From Vibrio celticus (lineage in GTDB: Bacteria > Pseudomonadota > Gammaproteobacteria > Enterobacterales > Vibrionaceae), in contig NZ_AP025464.1 in assembly GCF_024347335.1 (NCBI RefSeq), positions 496,001 through 560,000 on the forward strand: a stretch of DNA of 64,000 bases, in the 5' to 3' direction. Shown here piece by piece: positions 17,010 to 26,974 of this stretch (the first letter of the stretch is position 1; each line of letters begins with the position of its first letter). The notes below the pieces were generated by a model that did not search any database, was not told where the DNA came from, and saw nothing but the letters and a program-made list of their open reading frames with translations. The position numbers and the translations under genes were made by a program.

Positions 17010-19448
17010 TTGAATTCATCAAACGGACTGAATAAACGCCTTTTTTCATGGAGTATTGAAGAGATTCGACACGGTCAGTTGTGGCCAGTTTCAATCGCTT
17101 TAACGCTTATTATTGCTTGTGTGTTTGCATTGTCGGCGTTGGCAGAACGTATGGAGCAGGTAATTGTTAAGCAGGGCAAAGATGCACTTACTGCCGATAG
17201 CGTGTTCATATCAGCAAACCCAATTCCGCAATCCTTGTTAGACCTCACTCAAGTTGAGCAACTAGAAAGCTCCCAACTAACCCGTTTTTCAACCATGGCA
17301 TTCAGTGACAACTCGATGCAGTTAGTGACGGTGAAAGCGGTTGAAAGTAATTACCCATTACGTGGCGAAATGATCTTAGAGGGCGTTGATAAAGCATTAA
17401 GTAACCATGTTGAGCCGGGTGAACTTTGGCTAGACGAGCGTATATTTGCGCAGTTAGAAGTAGACATTGATGACAATGTCACTATTGGCGATGCCGATTT
17501 AACGATAACAGGGCGTATCACTCAAGAACCGGGCTTGAGCTTTAACCCATTCCAGCAAATGCCAGCTGTATTGATACACAAAAGCGATATCGATGCGACT
17601 GGTGCCATTCAACCGGGAAGCCGTGTGAGTTTCAGGCTGTTTCTAAACGGTGATGATTCAAAACTGCAAGCCGCGCAAGACAGCGTAGAATTAACCCCGA
17701 GTGACCGCTGGCGTACTCAAGATTCTTCGAGCCGTACTAACGACATGTTCGAAAGCACGACTCAATATCTTTCGCTAACAGTTGCTATCGTTGTGATCAT
17801 GGCTGCGACCACTTTGGTACTCACGTGCCAACATTATGTGGCGAGTCGTCGTAAAACCATCGCGATGCTTAAGAGTTTAGGTGCAAGCAAGCAGTGGATC
17901 GTTAAATGGTTGTCTGTACAGGTCTCTCTGTTAGTGGTTATCGGTGCAGTACTGGGAATTACCATAGGTATCGGCTTAGAGTTTTTGCTTCGTATACCTC
18001 TGGGTGACTTATTACCAACGCCGCTTCCTAGCTATGGTATTGAACCTGCTATCTTGGCGATTTTATCAAGTATCTTAATTGGTGTACCTGCTCTTGGTAT
18101 CCCGTTAATTGGCTTGGTCAACACCTCAGCAATCAGTGTTATTCAATCAAGTCACCAGTCAAATGAAAGCTATAAGAAATACTTGTTGTTACTGGTACCG
18201 ATCATTCCAATGGTGCTGATGTATGGCGACAATCTATTAGTATGGATAGTTCTAGCGGGTATCGCATGCCTGTTCTTAGTGCTTGCGGTCGTTAGTACGC
18301 TTGTTCTGCGTTTGGTTGGTAAGTTGCCGACATCGACTTCTATGCGTTTAGCATTGAGCCGAATTAATCGCACACCATTAGCAACTGGGATTCAATTTGG
18401 CTCTTTAGCGCTTTCACTGATGTTGCTGTCTATCATTTGGTTGGTAAGAAGTGATTTACTGTCAGATTGGCAGCAAACCTTACCAGAAAACGCACCGAAT
18501 GCGTTTGCACTTAACATTGCAAGCTATGAGAAAGACAGTTATCTCGAGACGATTGATGCAAACGAAGTAGAGCGTACTCAAGCGTTTCCAATTATCCGAG
18601 GACGACTAACGACGATAAACGGTGTTGAAGCGTCAGAATACAGTGATACCTCTGGAGAAACAGACGCACTAAGCCGTGAGATCAACTTCACTTGGGGAGA
18701 TACCTTACCCGAGTACAATGAAGTATTAGAAGGTAGCTGGACACAAGAGCAGGGCGTATCTGTGGAATCGGATGTCGCGGAGCAACTGGATCTAAAGATT
18801 GGCGATGAGCTGTCGTTCACAATCAACAGCCAGAATGTTTCTGCCAAGGTGAATAGCATCCGCAAAGTCGAGTGGCGAGAAATGAAGCCGAACTTCTACT
18901 TCATTTTCACTCCAGATGTCTTGAGTTCAATTCCTTCTACTTGGTTAGTGAGTTTCAGATTAGAAGAACAACACAATCAGATGCTCAACGAACTATCTCG
19001 AAATCACCCAACCGTGAGTTTGATGGATATTCGTAAGATGGGTAGCAAGATCCAAGAGTTGCTAAAACAGATTGTTTGGTCGATTACCGTACTTGCGGCG
19101 TTAGGTGTGGTGGCGGGGCTGTTGCTTATCTTCACTCTATTGCGATTGAGCTTATCTCAAAGACAACAAGAGATACGCTTGTACCGAACCTTAGGCGCGA
19201 GTAAGAAGCGAATTCTCAATACTATTTGGTGTGAATACGGGTTAATGGCGTTAGTCGCAGGCTCAATTGCAGCACTTGGTTCTGAACTCAGCGTGGCAGG
19301 CGTGATGAACTTTGGTTTTGAATTACAACCTTCACTTCACCCGATGTTGTGGATAGCGCTACCGGTGTTAACGTTCATCACATTGGCCGCGGTAGTGAAT
19401 AGCTTAATCAAACGTTTGTTGGCACCAGTAAACAAGGATTTTGGTTAG
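17010..19448 (+). CDS. ybbP: FtsX-like ABC permease YbbP
   Basis: An 812-residue inner-membrane permease with a first transmembrane helix near 25-45, a large periplasmic domain, and two FtsX blocks of helices (about 250-460 and 690-800). It starts with TTG, one base after the ybbA stop, with AGAGGAAG as a strong ribosome-binding site, so the two are translationally coupled. E. coli YbbA-YbbP has been linked to lipid or envelope export beside tesA; the substrate is not settled. Confidence 0.9.
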   Translation: MNSSNGLNKRLFSWSIEEIRHGQLWPVSIALTLIIACVFALSALAERMEQVIVKQGKDALTADSVFISANPIPQSLLDLTQVEQLESSQLTRFSTMAFSDNSMQLVTVKAVESNYPLRGEMILEGVDKALSNHVEPGELWLDERIFAQLEVDIDDNVTIGDADLTITGRITQEPGLSFNPFQQMPAVLIHKSDIDATGAIQPGSRVSFRLFLNGDDSKLQAAQDSVELTPSDRWRTQDSSSRTNDMFESTTQYLSLTVAIVVIMAATTLVLTCQHYVASRRKTIAMLKSLGASKQWIVKWLSVQVSLLVVIGAVLGITIGIGLEFLLRIPLGDLLPTPLPSYGIEPAILAILSSILIGVPALGIPLIGLVNTSAISVIQSSHQSNESYKKYLLLLVPIIPMVLMYGDNLLVWIVLAGIACLFLVLAVVSTLVLRLVGKLPTSTSMRLALSRINRTPLATGIQFGSLALSLMLLSIIWLVRSDLLSDWQQTLPENAPNAFALNIASYEKDSYLETIDANEVERTQAFPIIRGRLTTINGVEASEYSDTSGETDALSREINFTWGDTLPEYNEVLEGSWTQEQGVSVESDVAEQLDLKIGDELSFTINSQNVSAKVNSIRKVEWREMKPNFYFIFTPDVLSSIPSTWLVSFRLEEQHNQMLNELSRNHPTVSLMDIRKMGSKIQELLKQIVWSITVLAALGVVAGLLLIFTLLRLSLSQRQQEIRLYRTLGASKKRILNTIWCEYGLMALVAGSIAALGSELSVAGVMNFGFELQPSLHPMLWIALPVLTFITLAAVVNSLIKRLLAPVNKDFG

Positions 19449-19476
19449 TCGCTAGCACGATCTAGCCAAGCGCTTA

Positions 19477-19547
19477 AAACGGTCTAAAAGTGAGATTATT
19501 TATACTTAGTCATGCACTATTTATAATACGTCGCTTTAGACCGTTTT
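19477..19547 (+). terminator. Long-loop inverted repeat after ybbP
   Basis: AAACGGTCTAAA near 19477 pairs with TTTAGACCGTTT at about 19535-19547, followed by TTTATTT. The loop of about 46 bases is long for a simple terminator. It is the only terminator candidate after ybbP. Confidence 0.5.
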
Positions 19548-19699
19548 TTATTTGACCAACCGGTAGCATAAGTAAAAAATATCGCACCTTATATTCCACT
19601 CTTTTTAGCATTTTTTAAAACTAATTGTCCAATAATGCCGATTTAATGAACAGCGGTTAGTCCCTGTAAACAAAGGGTTTGCGCAACTTAGCAAGAACG

Positions 19700-19733
19700 T
19701 TATCAACAGTTATCCACAAAAACGGTGGATAAC
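19700..19733. promoter_or_regulatory. Cluster of three DnaA-box-like 9-mers
   Basis: TTATCAACA (19700-19708), TTATCCACA (19710-19718, a consensus DnaA box) and the reverse-strand TTATCCACC (19724-19732). The second and third form a perfect inverted repeat, GTTATCCAC / GTGGATAAC, with a 7-base spacer. The cluster lies in a 530-base gene-poor gap between ybbP and the FAD gene. Apart from this cluster and the hairpin before it, that gap shows no gene. Confidence 0.65.
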
Positions 19734-19980
19734 TTTAGGGATAAGTTAACCGCTATGTTTTAAGAGTACTGAGGCAGCCTTTATGTGGCGTCACTTAGGA
19801 CAAATTTGACTGTTAGAATAACCTTTAAAACTCTATCTGGAGTTATTGAGTCAAGAGATTATTTATATTTTTTACATAGATATTAAATCCCGCCTATCTA
19901 AGACCTTGATAAAAATGTGTTTTAATTCATCGCAGAACAAAAGTAGAATAGATGCAGTTAATCTTATTCTACAGAACACG

Positions 19981-21435
19981 ATGAACCACAACAAAACGGA
20001 TACAAATCAACCTTCTATTGCCATTGTTGGTGGTGGTATTGCCGGAACAACGAGCGCGATTCACTTTAGTGAGTTGGGTTTCAAGGTCACTATCTTAGAA
20101 AAAGGGCCGAGTTTGGTTAATGGTCCACCCATTTGCCACTTGCATGCTGGCGGCAATTTGTATCGAGATATTTCTGTAGAGCAGTGTCTTCAGTTGCTCT
20201 CGCAGTCAATTGATACCGTCCGCTTATTTCCCCATACGATCAATATTCGCCCGACAATCATCGCCGTTCCGCACAGTGATGGTGGAGAGCCATTAGATCT
20301 TCTTCCTCGTCTCAAGATAATCAAAAGCGCTTATGTCGATCTTGTTAAACAAGATAAAAGCAACCAAGTGCTTGGTGATCCGGAAGAGTATTACAAGCTG
20401 TACAGCAAAGAAGACTTACTAGCACTTTCTACAAAAACTCAGCCTCTGAAACCAACATCGCTTGATGATTGGTGTATTCCTTTTGCCAAACATACGGATT
20501 TAGAGACCCTTAAGTATCCTGTTGCTATGGTTCAAGAGTATGGTTGGAGCGTATTCCGCTTATCTGCGACCGCTCAACTGTCTTTAGGGCAACAAGCTAA
20601 CTGTACCGTGTTAACCAACAGCCGATTACGATCTGTTGAGTCGACAGGTCAAGGTTGGTCTTTGACTTATACCGATGCCGAAAACCAAAGCTGCCAACTA
20701 ACGACCGATTACTTGATCAATGCCAGTGGATTTGAAACAGGTATTGTGGACGACTTTGTTGGCTCTAAGCAGCAAAGACTGGTTGAGTTTAAAGCCGCAT
20801 ACGTTACAGAGTGGCCGTATTCACAAGAATGTAAGGAAGAGTGGCCAGAGGTTATCTTCCATGGCCCGAGAGGCACTCCGCAAGGTATGGCCCAATTAAC
20901 GCCGTATGCTGATGGTGTATTCCAACTTCACGGTATGACAGAAGGGATTACTTTGTTTGAGGGAGGGCTTGTTTCATCATCAACAGACTCGTCACAGCCA
21001 CAGTTGCCTTCGAAGTTGCTTAAGAAAATTGTATCGGGTTGGAGTGAAGAGCAGCTTGAATTAAGAACTCGCGCGGCAATAACGCATATGTCTCAGTTCA
21101 TCCCAAGTTTCAGCTCTGCACTGGTTGGTGGTAAGCCTTTGTTTGGTGCACAACAGATTCCGGGAACGGATCCAAGCTTAAGAGCTTCAGACGTTTCATT
21201 CTGTGGGGATCGCTATGCTCGACTTGAAGTCGTCAAAGCTTCCTCAACCTTAGAGGCTGCACAAAAGGTTGCTGAGCAATGGTTTGATGTATCAGAGGCG
21301 GTATCTATTGAAGATATGCACTTAGTGACAATGTCACTTAATCTAAATGATATTGAGAACCGAGCAATAGATTTGACCAAAGAACGTGGATACCCAGAAG
21401 CGCTTGCAAAGGTGTCAGGCCAAGATCACGCTTAA
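19981..21435 (+). CDS. FAD-dependent oxidoreductase (DAO type)
   Basis: A 484-residue flavoprotein with the dinucleotide-binding motif GGGIAGTTSA at about residues 15-25, followed by VTILEKGP, where Glu binds the ribose. A later LINASGFETG completes the FAD-binding fold. The rest resembles amino-acid-oxidase-like enzymes; the substrate is not evident. The frame stays open upstream to a TTG at 19846 preceded by GGAG. I prefer 19981 because the nucleotide-binding motif then sits at the usual distance from the N-terminus, although its ribosome-binding site is weak. It is monocistronic. Confidence 0.75.
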   Translation: MNHNKTDTNQPSIAIVGGGIAGTTSAIHFSELGFKVTILEKGPSLVNGPPICHLHAGGNLYRDISVEQCLQLLSQSIDTVRLFPHTINIRPTIIAVPHSDGGEPLDLLPRLKIIKSAYVDLVKQDKSNQVLGDPEEYYKLYSKEDLLALSTKTQPLKPTSLDDWCIPFAKHTDLETLKYPVAMVQEYGWSVFRLSATAQLSLGQQANCTVLTNSRLRSVESTGQGWSLTYTDAENQSCQLTTDYLINASGFETGIVDDFVGSKQQRLVEFKAAYVTEWPYSQECKEEWPEVIFHGPRGTPQGMAQLTPYADGVFQLHGMTEGITLFEGGLVSSSTDSSQPQLPSKLLKKIVSGWSEEQLELRTRAAITHMSQFIPSFSSALVGGKPLFGAQQIPGTDPSLRASDVSFCGDRYARLEVVKASSTLEAAQKVAEQWFDVSEAVSIEDMHLVTMSLNLNDIENRAIDLTKERGYPEALAKVSGQDHA

Positions 21436-21470
21436 TAGCCAATCATCATCGACTGCGCTTAACTTCTCCA

Positions 21471-21500
21471 ATTCGGCTTACCGTGATAGATAAGCCGAAT
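21471..21500. terminator. Perfect hairpin between convergent genes
   Basis: Arms ATTCGGCTTA and TAAGCCGAAT with a 10-base loop. A short C/A-rich stretch of repeated ACATAGC-like units follows at about 21570-21608, before pxpC. Confidence 0.65.
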
Positions 21501-21611
21501 CTTCATTCAAACGCCAGCTTAGATACCGAAACTCACCTAAACTACATCTTCCTAGCTAATTATTCTTAGCTACATAGCAATTAGCACATAACACATAGCA
21601 CATAGCAAAGA

Positions 21612-22562
21612 CTAATAGCCGAAAAACTGAGCCCATTGGCACCAAACATCTTGCAAGCCTAAGCGATCGCCTTTGCTGAACGATATCTCATGTCCCGGTT
21701 TGGCTTGTGCCAAGCGCGGTAAATCGATTCTGGCGACACATCCAATCTTCGGATAACCACCTATGGTCTGTCTGTCATTAAGCAGCACGATAGGTTGTCC
21801 ATCTTGAGGGATTTGAATTGCACCTAAGGCAATGCCTTCTGACAACAGCGAAATGTCAGGCGAGTCGACGGGATCGCCACTGAGTCGATAACCCATCCGA
21901 TTAGAATTTTGATCAACGTGATACTGCGCGTTATACAAAGTCTCTCTTGCTGAATCGGAGAATAGCTCGCTTTGATAGCCTTCAATCACTCGTAGGTTCA
22001 CGGGTAGATTGTAATCAGGCGTGTATCGGAAGGTAACACTCAACGCTTTAAACGGGCGCGAGAGTTGATGTTGGGTAAAAGCGATTTGTTGTCCTTGCTG
22101 GCATGGCTCTCCATCTTGCGTTAATCCACCAATCTTTTCACGAGTCACTGTAGAGCAGCTATCAAGAGTTGATGGAACATCGAAACCGCCCTTAATGGCT
22201 AAATACGCCCTTAGACCATTTTTAGGCAAACCAAATGAGAGAACTTGTCCTTTAAAAGCTTGAAAAGTGCGCCAGTTAGCCTGTGGTTTACCATCGAGCT
22301 TCGCTTGTAAATCACCCCCGCATAGTGCCATCTCACAATCAAAATCGATTCGTAACGCACATTGCCCAAGCGTGATTTCCAACGCCGCTTGGTTGACTGG
22401 GTTGCCCAATAGATGATTGGCCCAGCTATAAGAGTAATCATCAACCGGTCCACCTTGCGTTAATCCAAGATGAGCAACACCAAATCGCCCGAAGTCTTGA
22501 ATCAAACTCAACGGGCCGGGCTTAATCACTGTCAGTGTTGGTTTAGTTTTGATCTCAGTCAT
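21612..22562 (-). CDS. pxpC: 5-oxoprolinase subunit PxpC
   Basis: Subunit of the ATP-dependent prokaryotic 5-oxoprolinase, which opens 5-oxoproline (pyroglutamate) to glutamate. The 316-residue sequence has the KipA/biotin-dependent carboxyltransferase-like hallmarks GPLSLIQDFGRFGVAHLGLTQGGPVDDYS at the N-terminus (about 16-45) and LLNDRQTIGGYPKIG near residue 260. It overlaps the pxpB 3' end by 8 bases, so the two are coupled. It is the last gene of a pxpA-pxpB-pxpC set transcribed leftwards. Confidence 0.92.
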   Translation of the reverse strand: MTEIKTKPTLTVIKPGPLSLIQDFGRFGVAHLGLTQGGPVDDYSYSWANHLLGNPVNQAALEITLGQCALRIDFDCEMALCGGDLQAKLDGKPQANWRTFQAFKGQVLSFGLPKNGLRAYLAIKGGFDVPSTLDSCSTVTREKIGGLTQDGEPCQQGQQIAFTQHQLSRPFKALSVTFRYTPDYNLPVNLRVIEGYQSELFSDSARETLYNAQYHVDQNSNRMGYRLSGDPVDSPDISLLSEGIALGAIQIPQDGQPIVLLNDRQTIGGYPKIGCVARIDLPRLAQAKPGHEISFSKGDRLGLQDVWCQWAQFFGY

Positions 22563-23307
22563 TTACGATGCCTCCACCCAACTCTACAAATTCTTGTTTT
22601 GAAATCGCGATGAAACGGACTGTGTCACCGACATTAAGTAGAGATAGCGGTCTTTGCATGATGTCGGCGTTCTTCAATTGGCTATGATCGAACAACGAAA
22701 GCGGGCAATTGCCAATAATATTCCAGCCGCCCGGTGAATCCGAAGGGTACACAGCTGTTTTAGTATCCGCGATGGCGATACTGCCTTTGGGCACATTTAA
22801 GCGGGGTGTGGAGTGTCGGGGCAAGGCAAGCTCATTAACCACATCCGACATAAACGCAAAGCCAGGCGTAAACCCAATCGCACTGACGCTGTATGTCTGT
22901 GAGGTGTGATATTGAATAATATCGTCCAGAGTCACACCTTTGTCTTGATATCGGTCTAAATCGAGCGCCGTTTCTGGTGAGTAATAGGCAGGAAGCTCAA
23001 TCGTATCGCGAGTTTTACTAAGACTAGAAAAGGTCGATAGAGCTTGACTCAACAAATTATTGAGCTGTTCAATAAGCTGCTGTTCTGATATTCGATAAGG
23101 GAGGTAGTCGACCAATATTGTTTGGTAAGCAGGCGTCACATTCATCAACACTGATGCTAAATTTTGGCGAATGGCATCGGAAAAGTGAGCCATATACTGC
23201 ACATATTCAGCGCTAGATTGATTATTTGAAGGCGATAGCGTCAAGGTCACCAAAACGCTGCATTCCGCGACTGGCGCTATATTGAATTCAATCTTATTCG
23301 TCGTCAT
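22555..23307 (-). CDS. pxpB: 5-oxoprolinase subunit PxpB
   Basis: A 250-residue KipI-type subunit paired with PxpC. The signature region SAIGFTPGFAFMSDV (about 140-155) and the PGGWNIIG segment near residue 205 are typical. I chose the ATG at 23307 because GGAAA precedes it; the frame runs open to 23385, which would add 26 residues with no conserved content. It lies 163 bases after pxpA and overlaps pxpC. Confidence 0.92.
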   Translation of the reverse strand: MTTNKIEFNIAPVAECSVLVTLTLSPSNNQSSAEYVQYMAHFSDAIRQNLASVLMNVTPAYQTILVDYLPYRISEQQLIEQLNNLLSQALSTFSSLSKTRDTIELPAYYSPETALDLDRYQDKGVTLDDIIQYHTSQTYSVSAIGFTPGFAFMSDVVNELALPRHSTPRLNVPKGSIAIADTKTAVYPSDSPGGWNIIGNCPLSLFDHSQLKNADIMQRPLSLLNVGDTVRFIAISKQEFVELGGGIVND

Positions 23308-23470
23308 TTCGTTTCCATACGTTTGTTTGTTTGCCCTTTGTTTGCTTACTTGGCATGTCTCACTTCCGCGAATAAACCAATACAAAGCAATTGAATCTTA
23401 CGAGCGATTGATTAGGTGCTTGGTTAGGCGAACGAACAGGCCATGCGTCATACCAATCACACGCTTCATA

Positions 23471-24214
23471 CTAATTAAAAGCGTTGAGGTCTTGTCTAAT
23501 TTTTCTAATTAATGCAATAGATTGAGGGTTATCGCCATGAACACAGATGGTATCGGCTTCAATAGGCAGTCTTTCGCCCTCTAAAGTCGTGACCGAACCG
23601 TAGTTAATGATTTGCATGACTTGGTTGTAGATGTCGTCTTGATTGACGTAAACCGAGCCTTTTTGGGTTCGCGGCGATAACTGCCCATTATTCAAGTATG
23701 CACGGTCGGCAAACGCTTCAAACAATAGGGGTAAGTCATGATCGTCAGCAATATCTAAATACTGCTGATTGTCTGACGAAGAGAGGATCATTAAGGGGAT
23801 GTTAAATTCAGCGACGGCTTGGGCTACCGCATTAAACACATCAATGTTCGCCATCATATCGTTGTAAAGGGCGCCATGAGGTTTCACATATCCAACAGAT
23901 GCATGGTGATATCGGCAAAGGGCTTGTAATGCACCGACTTGATAGCACACCAGTTCACTGATTTCGTCCATGGTGTGTGGAATAGAACGGCGACCAAAAC
24001 CAACGAGATCTTGATAACCGGGATGAGCACCAATTTGGGTGTGATAGTGCTGTGCCAGTTTTATCGTCTTGGACATAACGTGCGGATCAGACGCGTGGAA
24101 GCCACAAGCGATGTTTGCCATATCGACCCATTCCATGACCGACTCGTCATCGCCCATCTTCCAATTGCCGAAACTTTCTCCCATGTCGCAATTAAGCAAA
24201 ATCTTCGTTGTCAC
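23471..24214 (-). CDS. pxpA: 5-oxoprolinase subunit PxpA (LamB/YcsF)
   Basis: A 247-residue LamB/YcsF-family catalytic subunit. The N-terminal NCDMGESFG and the segments ANIACGFHASD, IGAHPGYQDLVGFGRR and KPHGALYN are the family's conserved blocks. It starts with GTG (24214) with AAGGATT upstream. It is first in the pxpABC unit. Confidence 0.93.
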   Translation of the reverse strand: MTTKILLNCDMGESFGNWKMGDDESVMEWVDMANIACGFHASDPHVMSKTIKLAQHYHTQIGAHPGYQDLVGFGRRSIPHTMDEISELVCYQVGALQALCRYHHASVGYVKPHGALYNDMMANIDVFNAVAQAVAEFNIPLMILSSSDNQQYLDIADDHDLPLLFEAFADRAYLNNGQLSPRTQKGSVYVNQDDIYNQVMQIINYGSVTTLEGERLPIEADTICVHGDNPQSIALIRKIRQDLNAFN

Positions 24215-24384
24215 GTGGTGCTAATCCTTTACGTTGAGGTAAGTAATGACGGTCTTATAAATACCATAAATAAACAGTGACCTAACTCAAACTTTCGACA
24301 CCGTAAATTTACCAGTATGGCATTTTATATATAGTTGAACTATTGATTAAAGGATTAATATCTATCTGTATATTAGGTGAGCAC

Positions 24385-26448
24385 ATGATATCCCGCCAGG
24401 TTTGCTTAGGACTAGCATTAACGACACCTGTTTTTGTCTCTGCTCAAGAAAACTATCTAGACCAGCTCATGTCGATGAGCCTTGAAGAGTTGTCTATGTT
24501 AGATGTCGAAATGGAAACGGCTTCGAAAGTAACACAAAAACTCACTGATATTCCTTCGTCGGTGTACGTGCTTTCTAATGAGCGAATTCAGCGCAGTGGG
24601 GCGAAAACCATTGCTGAAGTCCTAACGCTTGTACCCGGACTCAAAGTCACCAAATTCAATGAAACCTCATGGTTTGTTTCGACACGCGGCTTTCATGATG
24701 GGCTGTATAACAAGATGCTCGTGATGATGGATGGACGAAGCTTGTTTAGCCCAGTCTATGGCGGTACGTATTGGAGCGACGTTGATTATGTACTTGCCGA
24801 CATCGAACGTATCGAAGTACTAAAAGGCCCCGGTGGAACAATTTGGGGAGGCAACGCGGTTAATGGTGTGGTGAATATCATTACTAAGTCTGCCAATGAT
24901 ACTCAAGGGACGTATCTCTCTGGTGTCGCCTCTAATACTGATAATTACGAGTTTAGTGTTCGTCAGGGTTTAAGCCTGAATGACGATGTGAATGCGCGTG
25001 CATTCTATAAGTACCGAGAAGAGCCCACATATCGCACAAACGAATCTGAAAAATGGAAAGCGCAAACGGCAGGGATGGTATTTCAGCCAAGCAATGCAGA
25101 AGAAAATTGGTCATTACGTATTGGTGGTGAGAAGAGCTTTTATGAGTCGGAGTTGTATACGTTCCAATATGATAACTCAGGATCGTTTGTCGGATCACAA
25201 GCCAACGATTTTGATAATAAGAGCCAATCTGTTTACGTCCAGTTCAACGATTCTCGCCATTTTGATGAAAGTTCTACACTCTCATATTCGTTATGGGGTG
25301 AATATAATGAGGATAACGCGCCAGACGCTCCAGGAAGCTACTCGACCCTCGATTTTGACTCTACTTATATCAACCAGCTGTCGGCAAACCATCAGCTAAC
25401 ACTCGGTGGTGGCCTGCGATATATGTACCTTGATTTCTCCTCAAGCCAAGTTTCGGACGTGGATTGGTATAATCCCGATTACTACGGTCGAGCTTACAAC
25501 ATCCAATCTGCCAACGATTATATTGCGAACGCTTTTATACAGTCTCAAATTCAAATGACGGAAGCGCTGTCTATTACTCTTGGTGCCAAGGTTGAACACT
25601 TTACACAGAATGATTCAACTGAGCTTTCACCTCAACTGCGTGGTTTATATAAGTTCACTCAACGTAACTCCGTATGGGCGGGGCTTAGCCGTGCAGTTGT
25701 TGCACCATCTTATATGGATTCCAATTCCACCTATTATTTCAATAGTTACAATGCTGATTCAAACAACAGCTACTTAGATGTATATAAATCAAGCTCGAAT
25801 CTTGAAACCGAGAACGTCGTAACGGCGGAAATGGGTTATCGCTATTCAAACAATTCAAATTTTGAACTCGATGTAACGATTTACCTGAGTGAACATGACA
25901 ACCTTCGCTTCCACAGTTATGACCCAAATGATATCCCCGCTAATCATGTCTATGTTGGGGCGTTGTCTGACGATTATAAAGCAAAAACTTATGGCTTAGA
26001 GTTAGGCGCGAGTTACCAACTCACCGCAGATCTAGCCAGTTACCTGAGCTACGCCTATGCGACGTTAGAAGGTAAGAATAAAGGTGATGCCCCTAAATCT
26101 AGTCCTCAAACGAGTGTTTATTACGATATTGATAATGAACATTTAGCCACGGCACAGTTGATGTGGAATATCACAGAAAGTTGGCAATTCGATGTGATTG
26201 GCCAATACATTAATGTGAATTACCCAGACTATTGGGTAGCAGGCGATGGCACTCAATATGAATGGCAGTCTTACCCACATGAAATAACCTTTGATGCACG
26301 TCTTGCATGGAAAAAATCATCCGCAGCACCTTTAATTGAAGTGGTCGTTGAAAACATTGGTAAGAGTGACGGCTATCAAGCTGAATTCACGTCTGAGAAA
26401 AGTGTTAACCAAGAGTCTGTATATGTGAGGGTCTCTCATGAATTCTAA
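24385..26448 (+). CDS. TonB-dependent outer-membrane receptor
   Basis: A 687-residue receptor with a signal peptide, a plug domain (about 45-160, with the typical IERIEVLKGPGGTIWGGNAVNGVVNIITK block spread over about 135-165) and a 22-strand-type barrel ending in a C-terminal Phe. Its N-terminus contains SLEELSMLDVEM rather than a clear TonB box. I chose the start at 24385 (AGGTGA upstream, signal begins there); an upstream ATG at 24343 adds 14 residues. Its 3' end overlaps the YfiR-like gene by 11 bases, tying it to a c-di-GMP signalling operon. The ligand is unknown. Confidence 0.88.
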   Translation: MISRQVCLGLALTTPVFVSAQENYLDQLMSMSLEELSMLDVEMETASKVTQKLTDIPSSVYVLSNERIQRSGAKTIAEVLTLVPGLKVTKFNETSWFVSTRGFHDGLYNKMLVMMDGRSLFSPVYGGTYWSDVDYVLADIERIEVLKGPGGTIWGGNAVNGVVNIITKSANDTQGTYLSGVASNTDNYEFSVRQGLSLNDDVNARAFYKYREEPTYRTNESEKWKAQTAGMVFQPSNAEENWSLRIGGEKSFYESELYTFQYDNSGSFVGSQANDFDNKSQSVYVQFNDSRHFDESSTLSYSLWGEYNEDNAPDAPGSYSTLDFDSTYINQLSANHQLTLGGGLRYMYLDFSSSQVSDVDWYNPDYYGRAYNIQSANDYIANAFIQSQIQMTEALSITLGAKVEHFTQNDSTELSPQLRGLYKFTQRNSVWAGLSRAVVAPSYMDSNSTYYFNSYNADSNNSYLDVYKSSSNLETENVVTAEMGYRYSNNSNFELDVTIYLSEHDNLRFHSYDPNDIPANHVYVGALSDDYKAKTYGLELGASYQLTADLASYLSYAYATLEGKNKGDAPKSSPQTSVYYDIDNEHLATAQLMWNITESWQFDVIGQYINVNYPDYWVAGDGTQYEWQSYPHEITFDARLAWKKSSAAPLIEVVVENIGKSDGYQAEFTSEKSVNQESVYVRVSHEF

Positions 26449-26974
26449 GTGGCTCAAGTACCGTATTAAACTCGGTTTTAATAAACTCAGCCTTGCCACT
26501 TTAGCTATGTTTATTGTGCCTTTGAATACATCGGCGGCTAGCTTCAAGCCTTATGAAGTGAAAGCAGTGTACCTTTTTAGAATTGCCAACTTTATTCGTT
26601 GGAACGACGAAAGCACCATGAATACGGTTAACTTCTGTGTGATTGGCGATGAGAAGGTAAGCAAAGCACTGACGTCGATTACACAAGGGAAATCTATTCG
26701 TTCTCTCGCTATTCAAGTACATCAATTGGTGACTCCGAAGTGTGATATCACTTATCTATCTGTTCTCGATAATGATAAATTTAGCCGTAAAGCCCACTCA
26801 CCACATACTGTGACGATTAGCGATATCCCAAACTTTACGGACATGGGAGGAGTCATTGAGCTAACGCACATCGATAATAAGTTAAAGCCTAAGATCAACT
26901 TAGTGAATGCAAGACGCGGTGAATACGTCATCGGCTCAAACCTGTTACGAATCGCTATAGTGGAGGGCCAATAA
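26438..26974 (+). CDS. YfiR-family periplasmic protein (DUF4154)
   Basis: A 178-residue secreted protein. The N-terminal signal reaches to about residue 33 (LAMFIVPLNTSA). The family core YEVKAVYLFRIANFIRW (about 41-57) and the C-terminal NLVNARRGEYVIGSNLLRIA are visible, as are the two conserved Cys. In Pseudomonas, YfiR holds the diguanylate cyclase YfiN inactive from the periplasm. Here it starts inside the TonB-receptor gene and its stop overlaps the ATG of the cyclase (TAATG), so all three are coupled. Confidence 0.88.
   Translation: MNSKWLKYRIKLGFNKLSLATLAMFIVPLNTSAASFKPYEVKAVYLFRIANFIRWNDESTMNTVNFCVIGDEKVSKALTSITQGKSIRSLAIQVHQLVTPKCDITYLSVLDNDKFSRKAHSPHTVTISDIPNFTDMGGVIELTHIDNKLKPKINLVNARRGEYVIGSNLLRIAIVEGQ

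Noticed and set aside
19700..19733. crtS, the site that triggers chromosome II replication
   Set aside because: A DnaA box is present, but the neighbouring genes do not match the crtS location I remember, and this window appears to be chromosome II, whereas crtS lies on chromosome I.
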